The notes: generated by a model not told the origin, from the letters alone. 64,000 bases of DNA from Ctenosaura bakeri (GCA_948474755.1 CAOLHI010001468.1:248001-312000), one strand, 5' to 3'. Counted from the stretch's first letter, positions 1 to 36,333 are shown. Translations and numbers: made by a program.

Positions 1-60
1 TCCAACCCCCTGCTATGCAGGAACCCCCATCAAAGCACTCCCAACAGATGGCCATCCAGC
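1..60 (-). mobile_element. CR1 LINE 3'-tail fragment
   Basis: The plus strand reads as the reverse complement of the CR1 3' tail (tccaaccccctgc, then the atggccatccagcc block). It is cut by the window edge and by a plus-strand CR1 tail that starts around 70-90. It holds no intact gene. Confidence 0.8.
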
Positions 61-69
61 CACCAGTGG

Positions 70-292
70 ATCGACCAAACCCAAAGGGTGCTACTGACGG
101 TCAGAGCTGTCCAGCCGTGGAATCTGCTGCCGCCTCCGTGGAGTGTTGTGGAGTCTCCTCCTTCCTTGGAGGCTTTTAAGCAGAGGCTGGATGGCCATCT
201 GTTGGGAGTGCTTTGATGGGGTTTCCTGCATAGCAGGGGGTTGGACTGGATGGCCCCTGGGGTCTCTTCCAACTCTAGGATTCTATGATCCC
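70..292 (+). mobile_element. CR1 LINE 3' end
   Basis: This is the end of CR1 ORF2 plus the short 3' tail. The translated end ([19 protein letters not shown]) is visible in broken frame and is followed by the conserved ggttggactggatggcccc block and an attctatgatc terminus. It is 5'-truncated. Confidence 0.8.
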
Positions 293-329
293 TCACCAAT
301 GGCTCCTCCTCTTCATCCTGGAGGAAAGC

Positions 330-1268
330 AACTGGTGGGGGGCCAGAGGGTTGTCCTGGGCCCAGAGCTGACCAAGCAATAATTCAACATCATCATCAAT
401 GACTTGGATGAAGGAACAGGGGGCATGCTGATCAAATTTGGAGATGACACCCAATGGGGAGGGGTTGCTAATACACCAGAGGACAGGATCATAATTCAAA
501 ATGACCTGGACAGACTGGAGAGCTGGGGCAAAGTTAACAAAAGGAATGTCAACAGAGAAATGTAAGCTCCTGCCCTTAGGCAGGAAAAACGGAGTGCACA
601 AAGATAGGATGGGGGACGCATGGCTGGACAGCAGTATATCTGAAAAGGATCTGGGAGTCAAGCTGAACATGAGCCAGCAGTGTGATGCGGCAACCAAGAA
701 AGCCAACATGATTCTTGGTTACATCCATAGGAGTATGATGTCCATATCGAGAGAGGTAATGGTACCACTCTATTCTGCATTGGTTAGACCTCATCTGCAA
801 TCCTGTGTCCAATTCTGGGCACCTCATTTCAAGAAGGAAATCAAGTTGGTGCATGTCCAGAGGAGGGCAAACAACATGGTGAATGGTCTGGAAGCCATGA
901 AGCCCTCTGAGGAGCGGCTGAGGGAGCTGGGGATGTTTAGCCTGCAGAAGAGAAGGTTAAGAAGGGACATGATAGCCATGTTTAAATATTTGAAGGGATG
1001 TCATGTCAAGGAGGGAGTGGGCTTGTTTTCTGCTGCTCCAGAGACGAGGACACGGAGCAATGGATTCAAGCTGCAGGAAAGGAGATTGATAATGGAATCT
1101 GCTGCTGCCTTCATGGAGTGTGTTGGAGTCTCCTCCTTCTTTGGAGAATTTTAAGCAGAGGCTGGGTGGCCCTCTTTCAAAGGGAGGGCTTTGGCGGTGT
1201 CCTCCTGCATGGCAGAAGGAGGGTGGACTGGAGGACCCCTGGGGTCTCTTCCAACTCTAGGATTCTAG
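330..1268 (+). mobile_element. CR1 LINE, RT palm to 3' end, degraded
   Basis: The fragment enters CR1 ORF2 near the catalytic palm. An INDLDEG-like stretch at about 385-415 is followed by a mutated F-ADDT box (FGDDT at about 437). A longer frame from 501 to 1154 carries the C-terminal domain ([15 protein letters not shown], then [18 protein letters not shown]). A tail ending tctaggattcta closes it near 1268. The catalytic Ala to Gly change and frame breaks show a dead copy. Confidence 0.85.
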
Positions 1269-2179
1269 GTGGACAGACTATGAGTTCTGACTTAGACGCC
1301 CCACTTTCTGCTTCAAGCCCTACTGTGGAGAGTCCGGCCCATTCCAACATTTATGTTTCAAACTAAAATTTTGCAGAAAGTGATAGGTAGGCATTTCAGT
1401 GAAATATAGGCTGTTGCTTTGGATTTGTCACCATTCAAACCATTTTAAAAAAAAATGTTTCGATTTGTGAGAAGATTCTGAAAAAAGGATACAGGCCAGT
1501 GGCAATTTTCTTTAATGGCTTAATGGCTTAAATTTTCTTTAATGACTGTGCAAAGTATTGTGTTGATTCTTGAGTGCGCTGCTTGCTACTCTGATTATAG
1601 GCTTTAGGAGAAGAAAGACCGAAAATTAGCCGCATAACCCATTTTCTGTAGGTGGGGGAAAGGAAATCTGCATTTAAATACAGCCTTTCATTTACTGGGA
1701 AATTATGCTGACATTTTCAGACTGCGTGCCTTAAAGCTGTGTGTGCGGAGGAGCCCACGGGCTTCCCAGATGTCTGTGGACTGCAGTCCCCATCATCCTT
1801 GACCCCTGGAAGATGGGTGTTGCTCCGCTTAGCTACAATATTCACCTTGGCTGGAGGAAAAACAAATTTTCCCAGGAAGTGTAGCTGCTGTGAGTTAACC
1901 TTGTTTGGAACATAAAGCCTTCGGGGCTTTTTCTTGAATGGGAAGTTAAGAGCCATAGTTTAAAAATGTACCAGCCTGCTTCACAGTCAGTGCATAACTA
2001 TGGGACAGAGTGCCTCTGAGCATATGCAAAGTGCTTGTAATATATATAAAAAGTCTGTGTTGCCTGTCCAAGTTTCTCATTCTCTTTCTTAAGACAGAAT
2101 ACCTCGCATCTGGACTTCACTGACAAAATGATCACAAGGCTGGGGACAAAAATCTTCCCAGAGGACTTACGACATACAG
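1269..2179. other. Unassigned intergenic sequence
   Basis: No exon, RNA gene or familiar repeat was recognised here. The stretch is AT-rich with short A-runs and one TATATATAAAAA stretch near 2040. Only weak, unconvincing open frames occur. Confidence 0.5.
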
Positions 2180-2230
2180 GATAGTTCTGAGTTCAAGTAA
2201 TTCGGCTTAGAGGTTCCAAAAGAATGTGAA
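2180..2230 (-). mobile_element. Fragment of an LTR-like repeat
   Basis: The stretch agtaattcggcttagag is a close match to the same block at 17008-17030 and, reversed, to 30147-30165. It is therefore a short piece of that LTR-like family, cut on the right by the CR1 copy that begins near 2235. Confidence 0.45.
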
Positions 2231-2234
2231 ACCA

Positions 2235-2885
2235 AAATGGTGAGGGGCCTGGAAGCCATGCTCTATGAGGATAGACTTAGAGAGCTGGGGATGTTTAGTC
2301 TGCAGAAGAGAAGGCTAAGAGGGGACATGATAGCCAAGTTTAATATTTGAAGGGATGTCACGTAGGGAAGGAGGGGCCTGTTTTCTGCTGCTCCAGAGAC
2401 CAGGACAAGGAGCAATGGATTCAAGCTGCAGGAAAGGAGATTCCACCTGAACCCCAGGAAGAACTTCCGGACGGTCAGGGCCGTCTGGCCGTGGTATTGG
2501 CTGCCTTGGAGTGTGGTGGAGTCTCCTTCCTTGGAGGTTTTTAAGCAGAGGCTGGATGGCCATCTGTTGGGAACGCTTTGATGGGTAGAGGAGGGAGAGG
2601 GCTTGTGTTCTGCTGCTCCAGAGACCAGGACAAGGAGCAGTGGATTCAAGGCGCAGGAAAGGAGATTCCACCTGAACCTCAGGAAGAACTTCCTGACGGT
2701 CAGGGCTGTCCGGCAGTGGAATCTGCTGCCTCGGAGTGTAGTGGAGTCTCCTTCCTTGGAGGTTTTTAAGCAGAGGCTGGATGGCCATCTGTCGGGAGTG
2801 CTTTGAGGTGTTCCTGCATGGCAGAGGGTTGGACTGGATGGCCCCTGGGGTCTCTCCCAACTCTACATTTCTATGATTCTATGAA
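2235..2885 (+). mobile_element. CR1 LINE 3' end with internal duplication
   Basis: The terminal CR1 ORF2 region occurs twice in tandem: 2235-2590, then from 2590 a second copy of the [10 protein letters not shown] to DGHLSGVL segment. The second copy ends in the 3' tail and ttctatgattctatga at about 2870-2885. The first copy lacks the tail, so this is a duplication inside the element and not two independent insertions. Confidence 0.8.
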
Positions 2886-3595
2886 CTGCCAAGATATTGG
2901 ATCTGCTGTGTTATATAAGCCATTACATTCCAAAATTAGTATGTGCTGCTACCCTATTTGCCGATAACTTAAAACAACTTTTCCAGGGCTCACCGTCCAC
3001 TCCTCCCGTGCTCTCACTCAACAGGCCAGCAGTGTCCCTTTCAGCCTCTTCGCTCTTATCGTAGATGCTCCCCAAACATTCCCAGGTTCCCATCCATCAC
3101 CTCATCCTTCCCACCTACGCAGCAAAGCATCTAAACACTAAAATACGACTCTAAACATTGCAGGGAGGGTGTCGCTGACCTGACGGGACTCATCGAACGA
3201 TCAGACGTCTTTATTATGGTGAGAACTGAAGCAAGGCACTGTGTGGCCAGACAAGCACCAATCTGTACAAAATAAAACAAAACAGGCAAGTTAAGTGATG
3301 GCTAACTGACCGTTTGGAACTACGGGAAGAGAGACTGTCCCCCTTCCAACCATCCAAAGGTTGCAAGGGAAAGGGCACTTCACGGCCACGGAGTGCTCCC
3401 ACCAGGCACATGGGGGTTGGAGTCCTTGCTGGCATCACCGCCAAATGTTTACAGCTGTCCAGTGGCAGGAAGGAGTTCATTTGTATCAGTGACCTCGTGG
3501 GAAAGGTTTTGCATTCAGTTTGCCGTTTGAGGCTGGAAACGGACCAAGCGAGCGGATGTTTCTCTTGTCGCTAACTAGCTTGTGGGAGCCAATGT
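2886..3595. other. Unassigned intergenic sequence
   Basis: No coding exon or known repeat was recognised. Short frames such as 3314-3574 show no family resemblance. Confidence 0.45.
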
Positions 3596-3830
3596 GGTGC
3601 TGTGGCTTGAGCATTGGGGACTAGGACTCTGGGAGCCCACAATCGGAGTTCCCACTCAGCCACGGGCACCGCTAGGGCAAGCCACACTCTCTCAGCCTCA
3701 GAGGGAGGCAAGGGCAAACCCCCTCTGAACCAATCTTGCCAAAATAACCGCAGTGAGAGGTTCTCCTTTTTCTTGTTGTGTGCCTCCAAGTTGTTTCTGA
3801 CTTCTGGCGACCCTATCATGTGGGGCTGAG
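3596..3830. mobile_element. Two Sauria-SINE fragments in opposite directions
   Basis: Bases 3596-3755 carry a plus-strand tRNA-related head (box-B-like region near 3650) and the body block cactctctcagcctcagag, ending near cttgccaaaataac. Bases 3770-3830 carry a minus-strand SINE 3' tail (gcctccaagttgtttctgac). Confidence 0.65.
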
Positions 3831-4182
3831 AGTGTGGTCATGCTTCGGAGTCCATCTTGGGAGAGAGGGCACCACCGCCCAAGGGCTCCCAAAATGCCGA
3901 CCGACAAGGATTAGACTGGATTGCTGTCCAAAGGGTGAGTCTGGGCAGAACTTCTCTGGGGCCCAGTTCTGCCCTCAGCTGTAGCGGGTGCTGGACCCAC
4001 CTGCAGAAGGTTTGCGGTGCTTCTCTGCTTGGACTATCAGCTGCATCATTTAGCATCAATAAAGCTGATGCTGTAGCAATAATGTGGGTCAGTGTGCAGC
4101 ACCAAAAGGACCCTGGGAGAGATCCGGGTCTACAAGAACGTCCCTGAGAGGTGGCCATCCAACCTCTGTTTAGAAATCTCCA

Positions 4183-4895
4183 ATGACAAAGAGGCCCCCT
4201 CCTTCCAAGGGAACAGCTCTTACCAGTAGGACGTTTTCTCTAATGTTTGGTTGGAATCTCCTTCCTGGTAGTTTGAATCCATTTGAATCTAGCTTCTGGA
4301 GCTGCAGAAAGCAACCGTACTCCACCTCCCATCAGACAGTCCTTCTGATAAGAATGCTAGAGTTGGTGGAGCCCCCCCAAGCCATCCAGTCCAGCCCCCC
4401 CGTCCCCCCGCTCAGTGCAGGACCCAGCTTCTTTCCAGAGGCATCCAGAGAGAGAAACCCCACCATCACTCGAGGTCACTGGCTTCACCACTGAATCACT
4501 CTTACCATCAACCCAAATCGCCCCTCCTGGGACAGAAAACCATGAGACTTGGTCCTCCCCTCTGGGGCAGCAGAGAACCAGCCTGCCCCCTCCGCTCTGG
4601 GACAGCCTTGGAGATCGCGTCTCCCCTCCACCTTCTCTGCCCCAGGCTGAACAGGCCCAGACCCTTCCACCGTTCCATGTTTTGTTCTCCATCCCTCATA
4701 TGATCCGAGTTGCCCTTCTATGAATCCGCTCCAACCTGTCTGTATCTTTTTTAATATAAGGCACCCAGAACTGAATACAGGGCTTCAAATGAGGTCTGAC
4801 GAATGAAGCTATGGCTTCCCTTGACTTGGCTAAAATACCATATGCCACAACTTCACACTCCTGGGTCACGTTCAGCAACAATCCCGAGGTCTTTC
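4183..4895 (-). mobile_element. Old, diverged CR1/L3-type LINE
   Basis: Minus-strand translation still shows the CR1 C-terminal order in pieces: FVRPHLKPCIQFWVPYIKKD at 4740-4800, then LCCPRGEDQ-like and [12 protein letters not shown] remnants of the [10 protein letters not shown] motif. Identity to the younger CR1 copies is low and many stops are present, so this is an ancient insertion. Confidence 0.65.
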
Positions 4896-4910
4896 CGTAC
4901 GAGAGAGCCA

Positions 4911-5030
4911 GTTGTGCTGTGGTTTGAGCACTGGACCACAGCCCTGGAGAGCAGGGGTCAGTTCTCCACTCAGCCATGGAAACCCACCGGCTCACCTTGG
5001 ACACATCGCACACTCTCAGCCCCCAGAACA
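4911..5030 (+). mobile_element. Sauria-SINE head, split by a CR1 insertion
   Basis: The tRNA-like head (ggtttgagcactggac) and the body to cacactctcagccccagaa are present. The sequence then switches abruptly to CR1. The missing tail resumes at 5825, on the far side of the CR1 copy, so both parts belong to one SINE. Confidence 0.75.
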
Positions 5031-5820
5031 GAATTGGAGAGCTGGGCCAAGGCTAACGAAATTCAACAGAGAGAAGTGGAAGGTCCTACACTTAGGTAGA
5101 AAAAATGGAATACAGAAATATAGGATGGGGGACACGTGGCTGGAGAGCAGTCCGTGTGAAAGCGATCTGGGAGTCTTCATAGACCACAAGCTGAACATGA
5201 GTCAGCAGTGTGATGCGGCAGCCAAGAAAGCCAATGCAATTCTCGGCTGCATCAAGAGGAGTCTGGTGTCTAGATCGAGGGAGGTACTGGTACCACTCCA
5301 CTCTGCTTTGGTTAGACCCCATCTGGAATCCTGTGTCCAGTTCTGGGCACCCCAATTCAAGAAGGATATTGACAAGTCCAGAGGAGGGTGACCAAAATGG
5401 TGAGAGGCCTGGAAGCCATGAAGCCCTATGAGGACAGACTTAGAGAGCTGGGGATGTTTAGTCTGCAGAAGAGAAGATTAAGAGGGGACAGGATAGCCAT
5501 GTTTAAATATTTGAAGGGATGCCACGTAGAGAAAGGAGAGGGCTTGTTTTCTGCTGCTCCAGAGACCAGGACAAGGAGCAATGGATTCAAGCTGCAGGAG
5601 AGGAGATTCCACCTGAACCTCAGGAAGAACTTCCTGACAGTCAGGGCTGTCCGGCAGTGGAATATGCTGCCTTGGAGTGTGGTGGAGGCTTCTCCTTCTT
5701 TGGAGGTTTTTAAGCGGAGGCTGGATGTCCATCTGTCGGGAATGCTTTGAGGGTGTTCCTGCATGGTAGGGGGTTGGACTGGATGGTCCAACTCTACATT
5801 TCTATGATTCTATGATTCTA
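5031..5820 (+). mobile_element. CR1 LINE, 5'-truncated, inserted in a SINE
   Basis: The element starts at the ESWAKANE region of CR1 ORF2 and keeps the [37 protein letters not shown] and [20 protein letters not shown] motifs across two frames. It ends with two attctatg-type units near 5820. It is a typical 5'-truncated CR1 copy. Confidence 0.9.
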
Positions 5821-5824
5821 TGAA

Positions 5825-5880
5825 CACCTCATGATAGGCTGCCGTAAGTCGGAAATGACTTGAAGGCACACAACAATAAC
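5825..5880 (+). mobile_element. Sauria-SINE tail (second half of split SINE)
   Basis: The BovB-like 3' end (gccgtaagtcggaaatgac, then ttgaaggcacacaac) follows the CR1 terminus directly. It completes the SINE begun at 4911. Confidence 0.75.
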
Positions 5881-6024
5881 CTTTTCATGTGCAAACTATT
5901 AAGCCAAATATCCCCTACGTGTGCGTTTGGTTTTTATGACCTAAATGTAGAATTTTGCATCGAAATTCATTCTATTTCAAGACCATCTCACTCTGTATGT
6001 TTAGTAACAGCAGAAGACTTAGGC

Positions 6025-6325
6025 CAGAGCTTTCCAAACTGCATGTCGCAACACATTAGTGTGTAGCCTGCAGTGTGTAGGTGTGTTGTCTGAACATAAA
6101 GGGTGGAGGGGCTTCTTGTCTCGCTGTGGTGGCCCAGATGAAGGGGCTGCCTCTCCCACTACCACTGATGCCACCCCGGGCCAAGGAAGACCCCAGCAAG
6201 GGTGGCGGGCCAGGCTTGGGTGGAGGGGCTGCCTCCACTAACTGAATTACTTACTCATTACTGCGTCGCAAAAAGATGCATTTCTAAAAAGTGTGTCACC
6301 AACATGAAAAGTTTGGAAAGCTCTG
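6025..6325. mobile_element. hAT-like MITE, cagagctttccaaact family
   Basis: The inverted termini cagagctttccaaact and gtttggaaagctctg bound about 301 bp. The flanks are acttaggc on the left and acttaggg on the right, a 7/8 match consistent with the 8-bp target-site duplication of hAT transposons. No transposase is encoded. Two further copies lie at 19308 and 62050. Confidence 0.75.
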
Positions 6326-6756
6326 ACTTAGGGCTTTGTCACATTAAGTCGTTGCTCTGATTACAGGCCGCTTCACCTGTTGGATGACTGCTTTGCAGCT
6401 CTACATCTCTTGAAATGAACTTCCACTCTCTCAAACGCACTGAACTTTACTGGTTGTAAAAAGATGCCTGGAGCAGTTTCAGTGCAAGCTTTAAAGATGT
6501 CTACGCTCAAAACAACTTACGCACGCTGGACAACTTTCCATAAAGTTCAGGCTAGAATCTGGAGTTGGTTTTCTTGACATCAAAGACACCACCTGCCGGC
6601 AGGGCTGTGCACCAGTCCCCCTTTATCCGTGGTTCCGCTTTCTACTGTTTTGGTCGACTGCAGTCTGAAAATACTAATTGGAAAACTTCAGAAATAAACA
6701 ATGCAAAAGTTTTCACTCTCTTAGCCCCAGAGAAACCCAAGATAGGTTCTTGTCTC
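6326..6756. other. Unassigned intergenic sequence
   Basis: No exon or repeat was recognised apart from the SINE tail that begins at 6757. Confidence 0.4.
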
Positions 6757-6802
6757 TCACCGTAAGTCAGAAATGACTTGAAGGCGTGCAACAACAACAG
6801 AA
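6757..6802 (+). mobile_element. Sauria-SINE 3' tail fragment
   Basis: Only the last segment (accgtaagtcagaaatgac, then cttgaaggcgtgcaacaac) is present. Confidence 0.6.
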
Positions 6803-6849
6803 CTGTTTTTATAATATTAACTTAACAACAACTCTTAAAAGCATTAATA

Positions 6850-6855
6850 TTTATT
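6850..6855 (-). terminator. Candidate poly(A) signal of R3HDM4
   Basis: TTTATT on the plus strand gives AATAAA on the minus strand, about 2.3 kb past the stop codon. Nearer signals cannot be excluded, so use of this site is inferred. Confidence 0.4.
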
Positions 6856-7907
6856 TACACTGAAATTACCAGTATGACAGGTTTGATCTTGTTGAGGCAG
6901 TCTGCACATTCTTTGGATGCAAACAGTGAAGGCATGCCTGGGGATTGTTTTCAAATATGCTCCTCTCCATTCCTCCCAGGCAGAGAAAGTGAGCACCTCA
7001 GAAAGAAAACTTCTCCAACATGCTAGATTGCTACAGTCGGGGATTTCTTGCTTCATAAACCTGCGTATTAAAAATGCAAGCTCCCACTCCACAGCTCAAA
7101 ATGGTACATTCCATGAGAAACTTTAACCACAGACTTAAAAGCAATGGACAGATTCTACAGGGAAACGGGCTGCCCTATAAAACCCCACGGTTACCACCAT
7201 ATCTCACTCAAAAAAATACAAGGTGCACAAGATGGATATTTTCAAAAATTTTAAAAATAAAGTCTTCTGGAAACAGTCCATGAATCACAACACATCATCA
7301 AACACCCACGTGTGATTGGCAAGATATTTTGAAATTAAATGAATGGTTTAGACAACCTGAATTAAAAACAGAAACTCAAAACTTTGGTTTATCATGTTTT
7401 TGAGCATGCAAAAATAAAAATAAAACTCCAGACATTCACCTTTCAAAAACAACGTACAGATTTAGAATCTGCCTTATTACCCGAGGCTCTTCTTCATTGA
7501 GAAGGTGAGCTATGACAGCAAGATTATAACACCCTTAAGCTGAAATATTCTGCACCAATGTGTTAGTCCAGAAGAATACCATATTTTATCTAATTCATTC
7601 ATCATATTAAAGCCATGATCAAAATACAAGAATGTACCTGTCCCAGGTAGTGGAAAACCCAGGCTGAAAGTCAGAGCAAAAAATGAATTCAAATTCCTTT
7701 GTGAAAGGCAGAGATGCCAAGGTAGGCCAGGGATAAAAAGGGATCAATGGTGGGCAATCCTGTGGCACCTCTTTTTGAGTGGGTCCGGCACGTCTATGCC
7801 AAGGTCATGCCTGCCTGCCCCACTCAACGCCCATCCAAGAGGCACATCCAGAGGTACTAGCAATAAATCCCTCTGTGTTCTTTCTTGCGGGGGGGGGTTT
7901 GCATGTA

Positions 7908-7940
7908 CACACACACACACACACTTATATATATATAAAA
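7908..7940. repeat. (CA)n/(TA)n dinucleotide repeat
   Basis: An acacac run passes directly into a tatata run. It is an ordinary microsatellite inside the presumed R3HDM4 3' UTR. Confidence 0.9.
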
Positions 7941-9190
7941 ATTGACTATATTAAACATTTTACAAAATGAGCTTGTGGAACTCTGAAGCAGTTGTGCATC
8001 CATTTAAATAGAAATGAATCAGTGGGGTGAAGGAATGGGCTTGTGCTTGTTTAGATGGGTAAAATTCCAGGCTGTCTTCACCTTGCTGCTGGGCAGAAGC
8101 CACCTTTAAAAGCTTGGGGTTAAATCTGAATTAAAATGAAAGTGCGGAGGCTGGTTTCCTCTGCAGAACCACCCAAATGTGACACATGGTTTCTGCCAAG
8201 CCCAAGAGCACCACCAAAAATTAGCAAGGGAAACAAGTTCAGAGAAGGGCACTGATTAATCATGAGCAACGAGCCATTGCAACTAATGGGAACTTCTGTG
8301 TTCAGTGGCAGTCTACCTCTGAAAACAGGATCCCACGGGCAAACAATTTTTCTCCATTATGGTATTAATTAGCCTAACGAAAATTAAAAATGAGCCAAGG
8401 CAACCTGCACGTGCCCCCGAAAACAGGGACACCCAAAGCCCCACAATGCTAGGAGGTATACAAGCGGCACAATCAAATTTTGGGGATTAAATCAATTCAA
8501 GTGGGCATGCAGGAAAAAAAATGACCGCGTTCGAGATTAATCAAGTATGAACCTTTCTAAAAATGTGATCAGTTGCTGTCGCAGTCCTACGCATTAGGAG
8601 AAATTAGGAGAAAACGCCACTGAAACGCATGGGACTTATTTCCAAGGAAGTAGGCACAAGACCGTACTGCAAATCAGCATAGATTAGCATGAATCTGAAT
8701 CACTCGTACAGAAAGAGGAACAAAAGGGAGCCTGACAGCATTAAGGTAAACATTACTGGGAGTTTTGGCCTCTTCCCATGATGGTGGCCGCCACCCAAGT
8801 TTCTTTAAGGACAAGTAATTTTAAAAAAAATATTCTTCATGAATAAAATTGACACCTTTCCTAAAACTGAAAGGCTTCTCTTAAATTAAAAAAAATTGCA
8901 GAATTTGTACAGGGGGGTGGTGGGCAGCATTCGGTCGTTTCTCCAATTAGCCAAAGGGGCCTAAAGGCCCAAGAATGGCCAACTCTCAACCCCTTCCAAG
9001 CTACCTCAGACCTGCATAAAGATTGCCAAAGGTAGCCAGGGTTGACCCACCCTGGGCACATTATTCACTTATTGTTTTTAAAAATCTCACACATGTAGTG
9101 ATTCTGCCCCCCACCAAAGATCTGGACAGTCTGCCGGGGGGGGGGTTGGCAAATGGGGCGGGGGCTCCGGTCATCTCCTCCCAGCCGGTA

Positions 9191-33965
<24,775 letters not shown>

Positions 33966-34131
33966 CGCTCGCTCGCTCGCCCGCCCGCCGCACCTGCGCT
34001 CTCCTCTCCGGAAGAGAGGGGCGGAGTCGCGCGCCCGGTCCAGGAAGTGACGTCAGCGGGGCCGAAGGAGGCGGGGCCGGGAGGGGGATCCTTCGTCGCG
34101 AAAAAGGGCAGCCAGGAAAGGAGGGAGGGGT

Positions 34132-34245
34132 TCTTTGCGCAGGCGCACAAGCAGGGGTTGATTTAAAAAAAAAAAACCCGGACTACAACTCCCAGTGGGA
34201 GCGCCATCCCAGCCGTGGCGGGGGATTCTGGGAGTTGCAGTCCTT
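34132..34245. promoter_or_regulatory. NRF1-like site and paired ZNF143/Staf-like motifs
   Basis: ttgcgcaggcgcac (34134-34147) resembles an NRF1 site. actacaactcccag (34182-34195) and, on the other strand, gcaactcccagaatcc (34223-34240) match the ZNF143/Staf (SBS) core and form an inverted pair. Such sites are common in housekeeping promoters. Confidence 0.5.
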
Positions 34246-34387
34246 GGCCGGGGGTCACTGAGGCAAGCTTGGTCAGCGCCTTGCCGACCTGCACAGGAGC
34301 CCTCGGGGTTTTGAACACTGGGGTCACCCTCATAAGAACTCACCCGTCTTCTCCCCTACTTGTAACTTTTCCCCTTGCTTCCCAGTT

Positions 34388-35810
34388 CAATCTGTATTCA
34401 CAGTTTGAGTTCCAGAGGGAATACGCTGTCCTCCTCCTTGCTGCTAGGCCTCGTCTCCCTAGCCTCTTCCAGTACCTGAAACTTTTTCTCCATCGTCCCC
34501 ACACCAATCTGTATCCAGAGTTGTTAACATACAGAGCTGGGGCTCCTGAGGGAATACGCCGTCCTCCTCCTTGCTGCTAGGCCTTGTCTCCGTAGCCCAT
34601 TCCAGTACCTGAAACTTTTTCCCCATAGCCCCCAAACCAATCTGTATTCAGAGTTGCTAACATACAGAGCTCGAGTTCCTGAGGGAATACACTGTCCTCC
34701 TCCTTGCCGCTAGGCCTCGTCTCCCTAGCCCATTCCAGTACCTGAAACTTTTTCCCCATAGTCCCCAAACCAATCTGTATGCAGAGTTGTTAACATGCAG
34801 AGCTCAGGTTCCTGAGGGAATACACTGTCCTCCTCCTTGCTGCTAGGCCTCATCTCAGTAGCCTATTCCAGTACCTGAAACTTTTTCCCCATCGTCCCCA
34901 CACCAATCTGTATCCAGAGTTGTTAACATACAGAGCTGGGGTTCCTGAGGGAATACGCCGTCCTCCTCCTTGCTGCTAGGCCTCGTCTCTCTAGCCCGTT
35001 CCAGTACCTGAAACTTTTTCCCCATCGTCCCCACACCAATCTGTATTCAGAGTTGTTAACACGCAGAGCTCGGGTTCCTGAGGGAATACGCCGTCCTCCT
35101 CCTTGCTGCTAGGCCTCGTCTCCCTAGCCTGTTCCAGTACCTTGAAACTTTTTCCCCATCGTCCCCACGCCAATCTGTATTCAGAGTTGTTAACATGCAG
35201 AGCTCGGGTTCCTGAGGGAATACGCCGTCCTCCTCCTTGCTGCTAGGCCTCGTCTCCATAGCCTATTCCAGTACCTTGAAACTTTTTCCCCATCGTCCCC
35301 ACACCAATCTGTATTCAGAGTTGTTAACACGCAGAGCTCGGGTTCCTGAGGGAATACGCCGTCCTCCTCCTTGCTGCTAGGCCTCGTCTCCATAGCCCAT
35401 TCCAGTACCTTGAAACTTTTTCCCCATCGTCCCCAAGTCAATCTGTATTCAGAGTTGTTAACACGCAGAGCTCGGGCTCCTGAGGGAATACGCCGTCCTC
35501 CTCCTTGCTGCTAGGCCTTGTCTCCATAGCCCATTCCAGTACCTTGAAACTTTTTCCCCATCGTCCCCAAGCCAATCTGTATTCAGAGTTGTTAACACAC
35601 AGAGCTCGGGCTCCTGAGGGAATACGCCGTCCTCCTCCTTGCTGCTAGGCCTCGTCTCCATAGCCCATTCCAGTACCTTGAAACTTTTTCCCCATCGTCC
35701 CCAAGCCAATCTGTATTCAGAGTTGTTAACATACAGAGCTCGGGTTCCTGAGGGAATACGCCGTCCTCCTCCTTGCTGCTAGGCCTCGTCTCCACAGCAA
35801 CCGGCCTGGG
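34388..35810. repeat. Minisatellite, ~133-bp unit, about 11 copies
   Basis: The unit contains ccaatctgtattcagagttg, ttaacacgcagagctcgggt, gaatacgccgtcctcctcct and accttgaaactttttcccca. Copies begin near 34388, 34505, 34637, 34769, 34903, 35035, 35169, 35304, 35438, 35570 and 35705. Minus-strand frames through it (METRPSSKEEDGVFPQ) are an artefact of the repeat. It lies between the R3HDM4 promoter and the U6 promoter. Confidence 0.93.
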
Positions 35811-36152
35811 GCCCAAGAGCTTTCTGGGGCTGAGAGTCCCTGAAGGCCCTTCCCTGGACTGCCAACCCCAGGATTCCACGGAATCTTCTCCCCTCCCTCA
35901 GCCAATCATAGGAGGTCTTCGCCTGCCTGACGCAGACAAGCTCACAAGCGTTCTTTCATATACTTGATTATCGTTATTTTAAATATTTTTCCCAGGTCCA
36001 CCCATGGAGGGGAGGCGGGCAGGATGGCCTCGCCTTCCGCTGGAGCTTGAGGGGCGACCGCAGCTCCCAGAATCCCCAGCTGTGCCCCTCCCCTCGGCTT
36101 CCCTCCATGTCCAAGCTCTGATCGGGGGCGGAGAAAGGGAAGGGGAGGGTGC

Positions 36153-36184
36153 ATTTGCATGGCTGTTTCCCAGAATGCAACGCG
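36153..36184 (+). promoter_or_regulatory. Distal sequence element of left U6 (octamer + SPH/Staf)
   Basis: Octamer ATTTGCAT (36153-36160) is followed by tttcccagaatgcaacgcgg (36165-36184), a good SPH/ZNF143 site. They lie about 215-246 bp upstream of the U6 start, the usual place for the DSE of a type-3 Pol III gene. Confidence 0.8.
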
Positions 36185-36333
36185 GTCAAGACCAGGCAAA
36201 CATTTAAGGCTTTCTTTGGGGAAAAAGAAGAAGAAGAAAACGTGCTCGAAGGTGTCCTTTTGCAAGTGGAAGCGGAACAAAAATTAGACGTCAAACAGAG
36301 GCGAGTGAAGTGAGAATGCAACCTGCTCAATAG

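Larger units (their letters stand above)
6835..9190 (-). other. R3HDM4: Probable R3HDM4 3' untranslated region
   Basis: About 2.3 kb of largely repeat-free sequence follows the R3HDM4 stop codon. It contains a CA/TA dinucleotide run at 7908-7940, several A-rich runs and no CR1. Being free of transposons in such a repeat-dense window fits transcribed 3' UTR. The left limit is inferred from the AATAAA at 6850-6855 and is not shown by transcript data. Confidence 0.5.

Noticed and set aside
6835..9190. A separate gene downstream of R3HDM4
   Set aside because: No frame over ~80 residues with recognisable features occurs; the stretch fits a 3' UTR better.
34577..35879. Repeated frames (METRPSSKEEDGVFPQ) as a repetitive protein
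   Set aside because: The unit length varies (132-134 bp), frames shift between copies, and no start, splice or homology support exists. It is a minisatellite.
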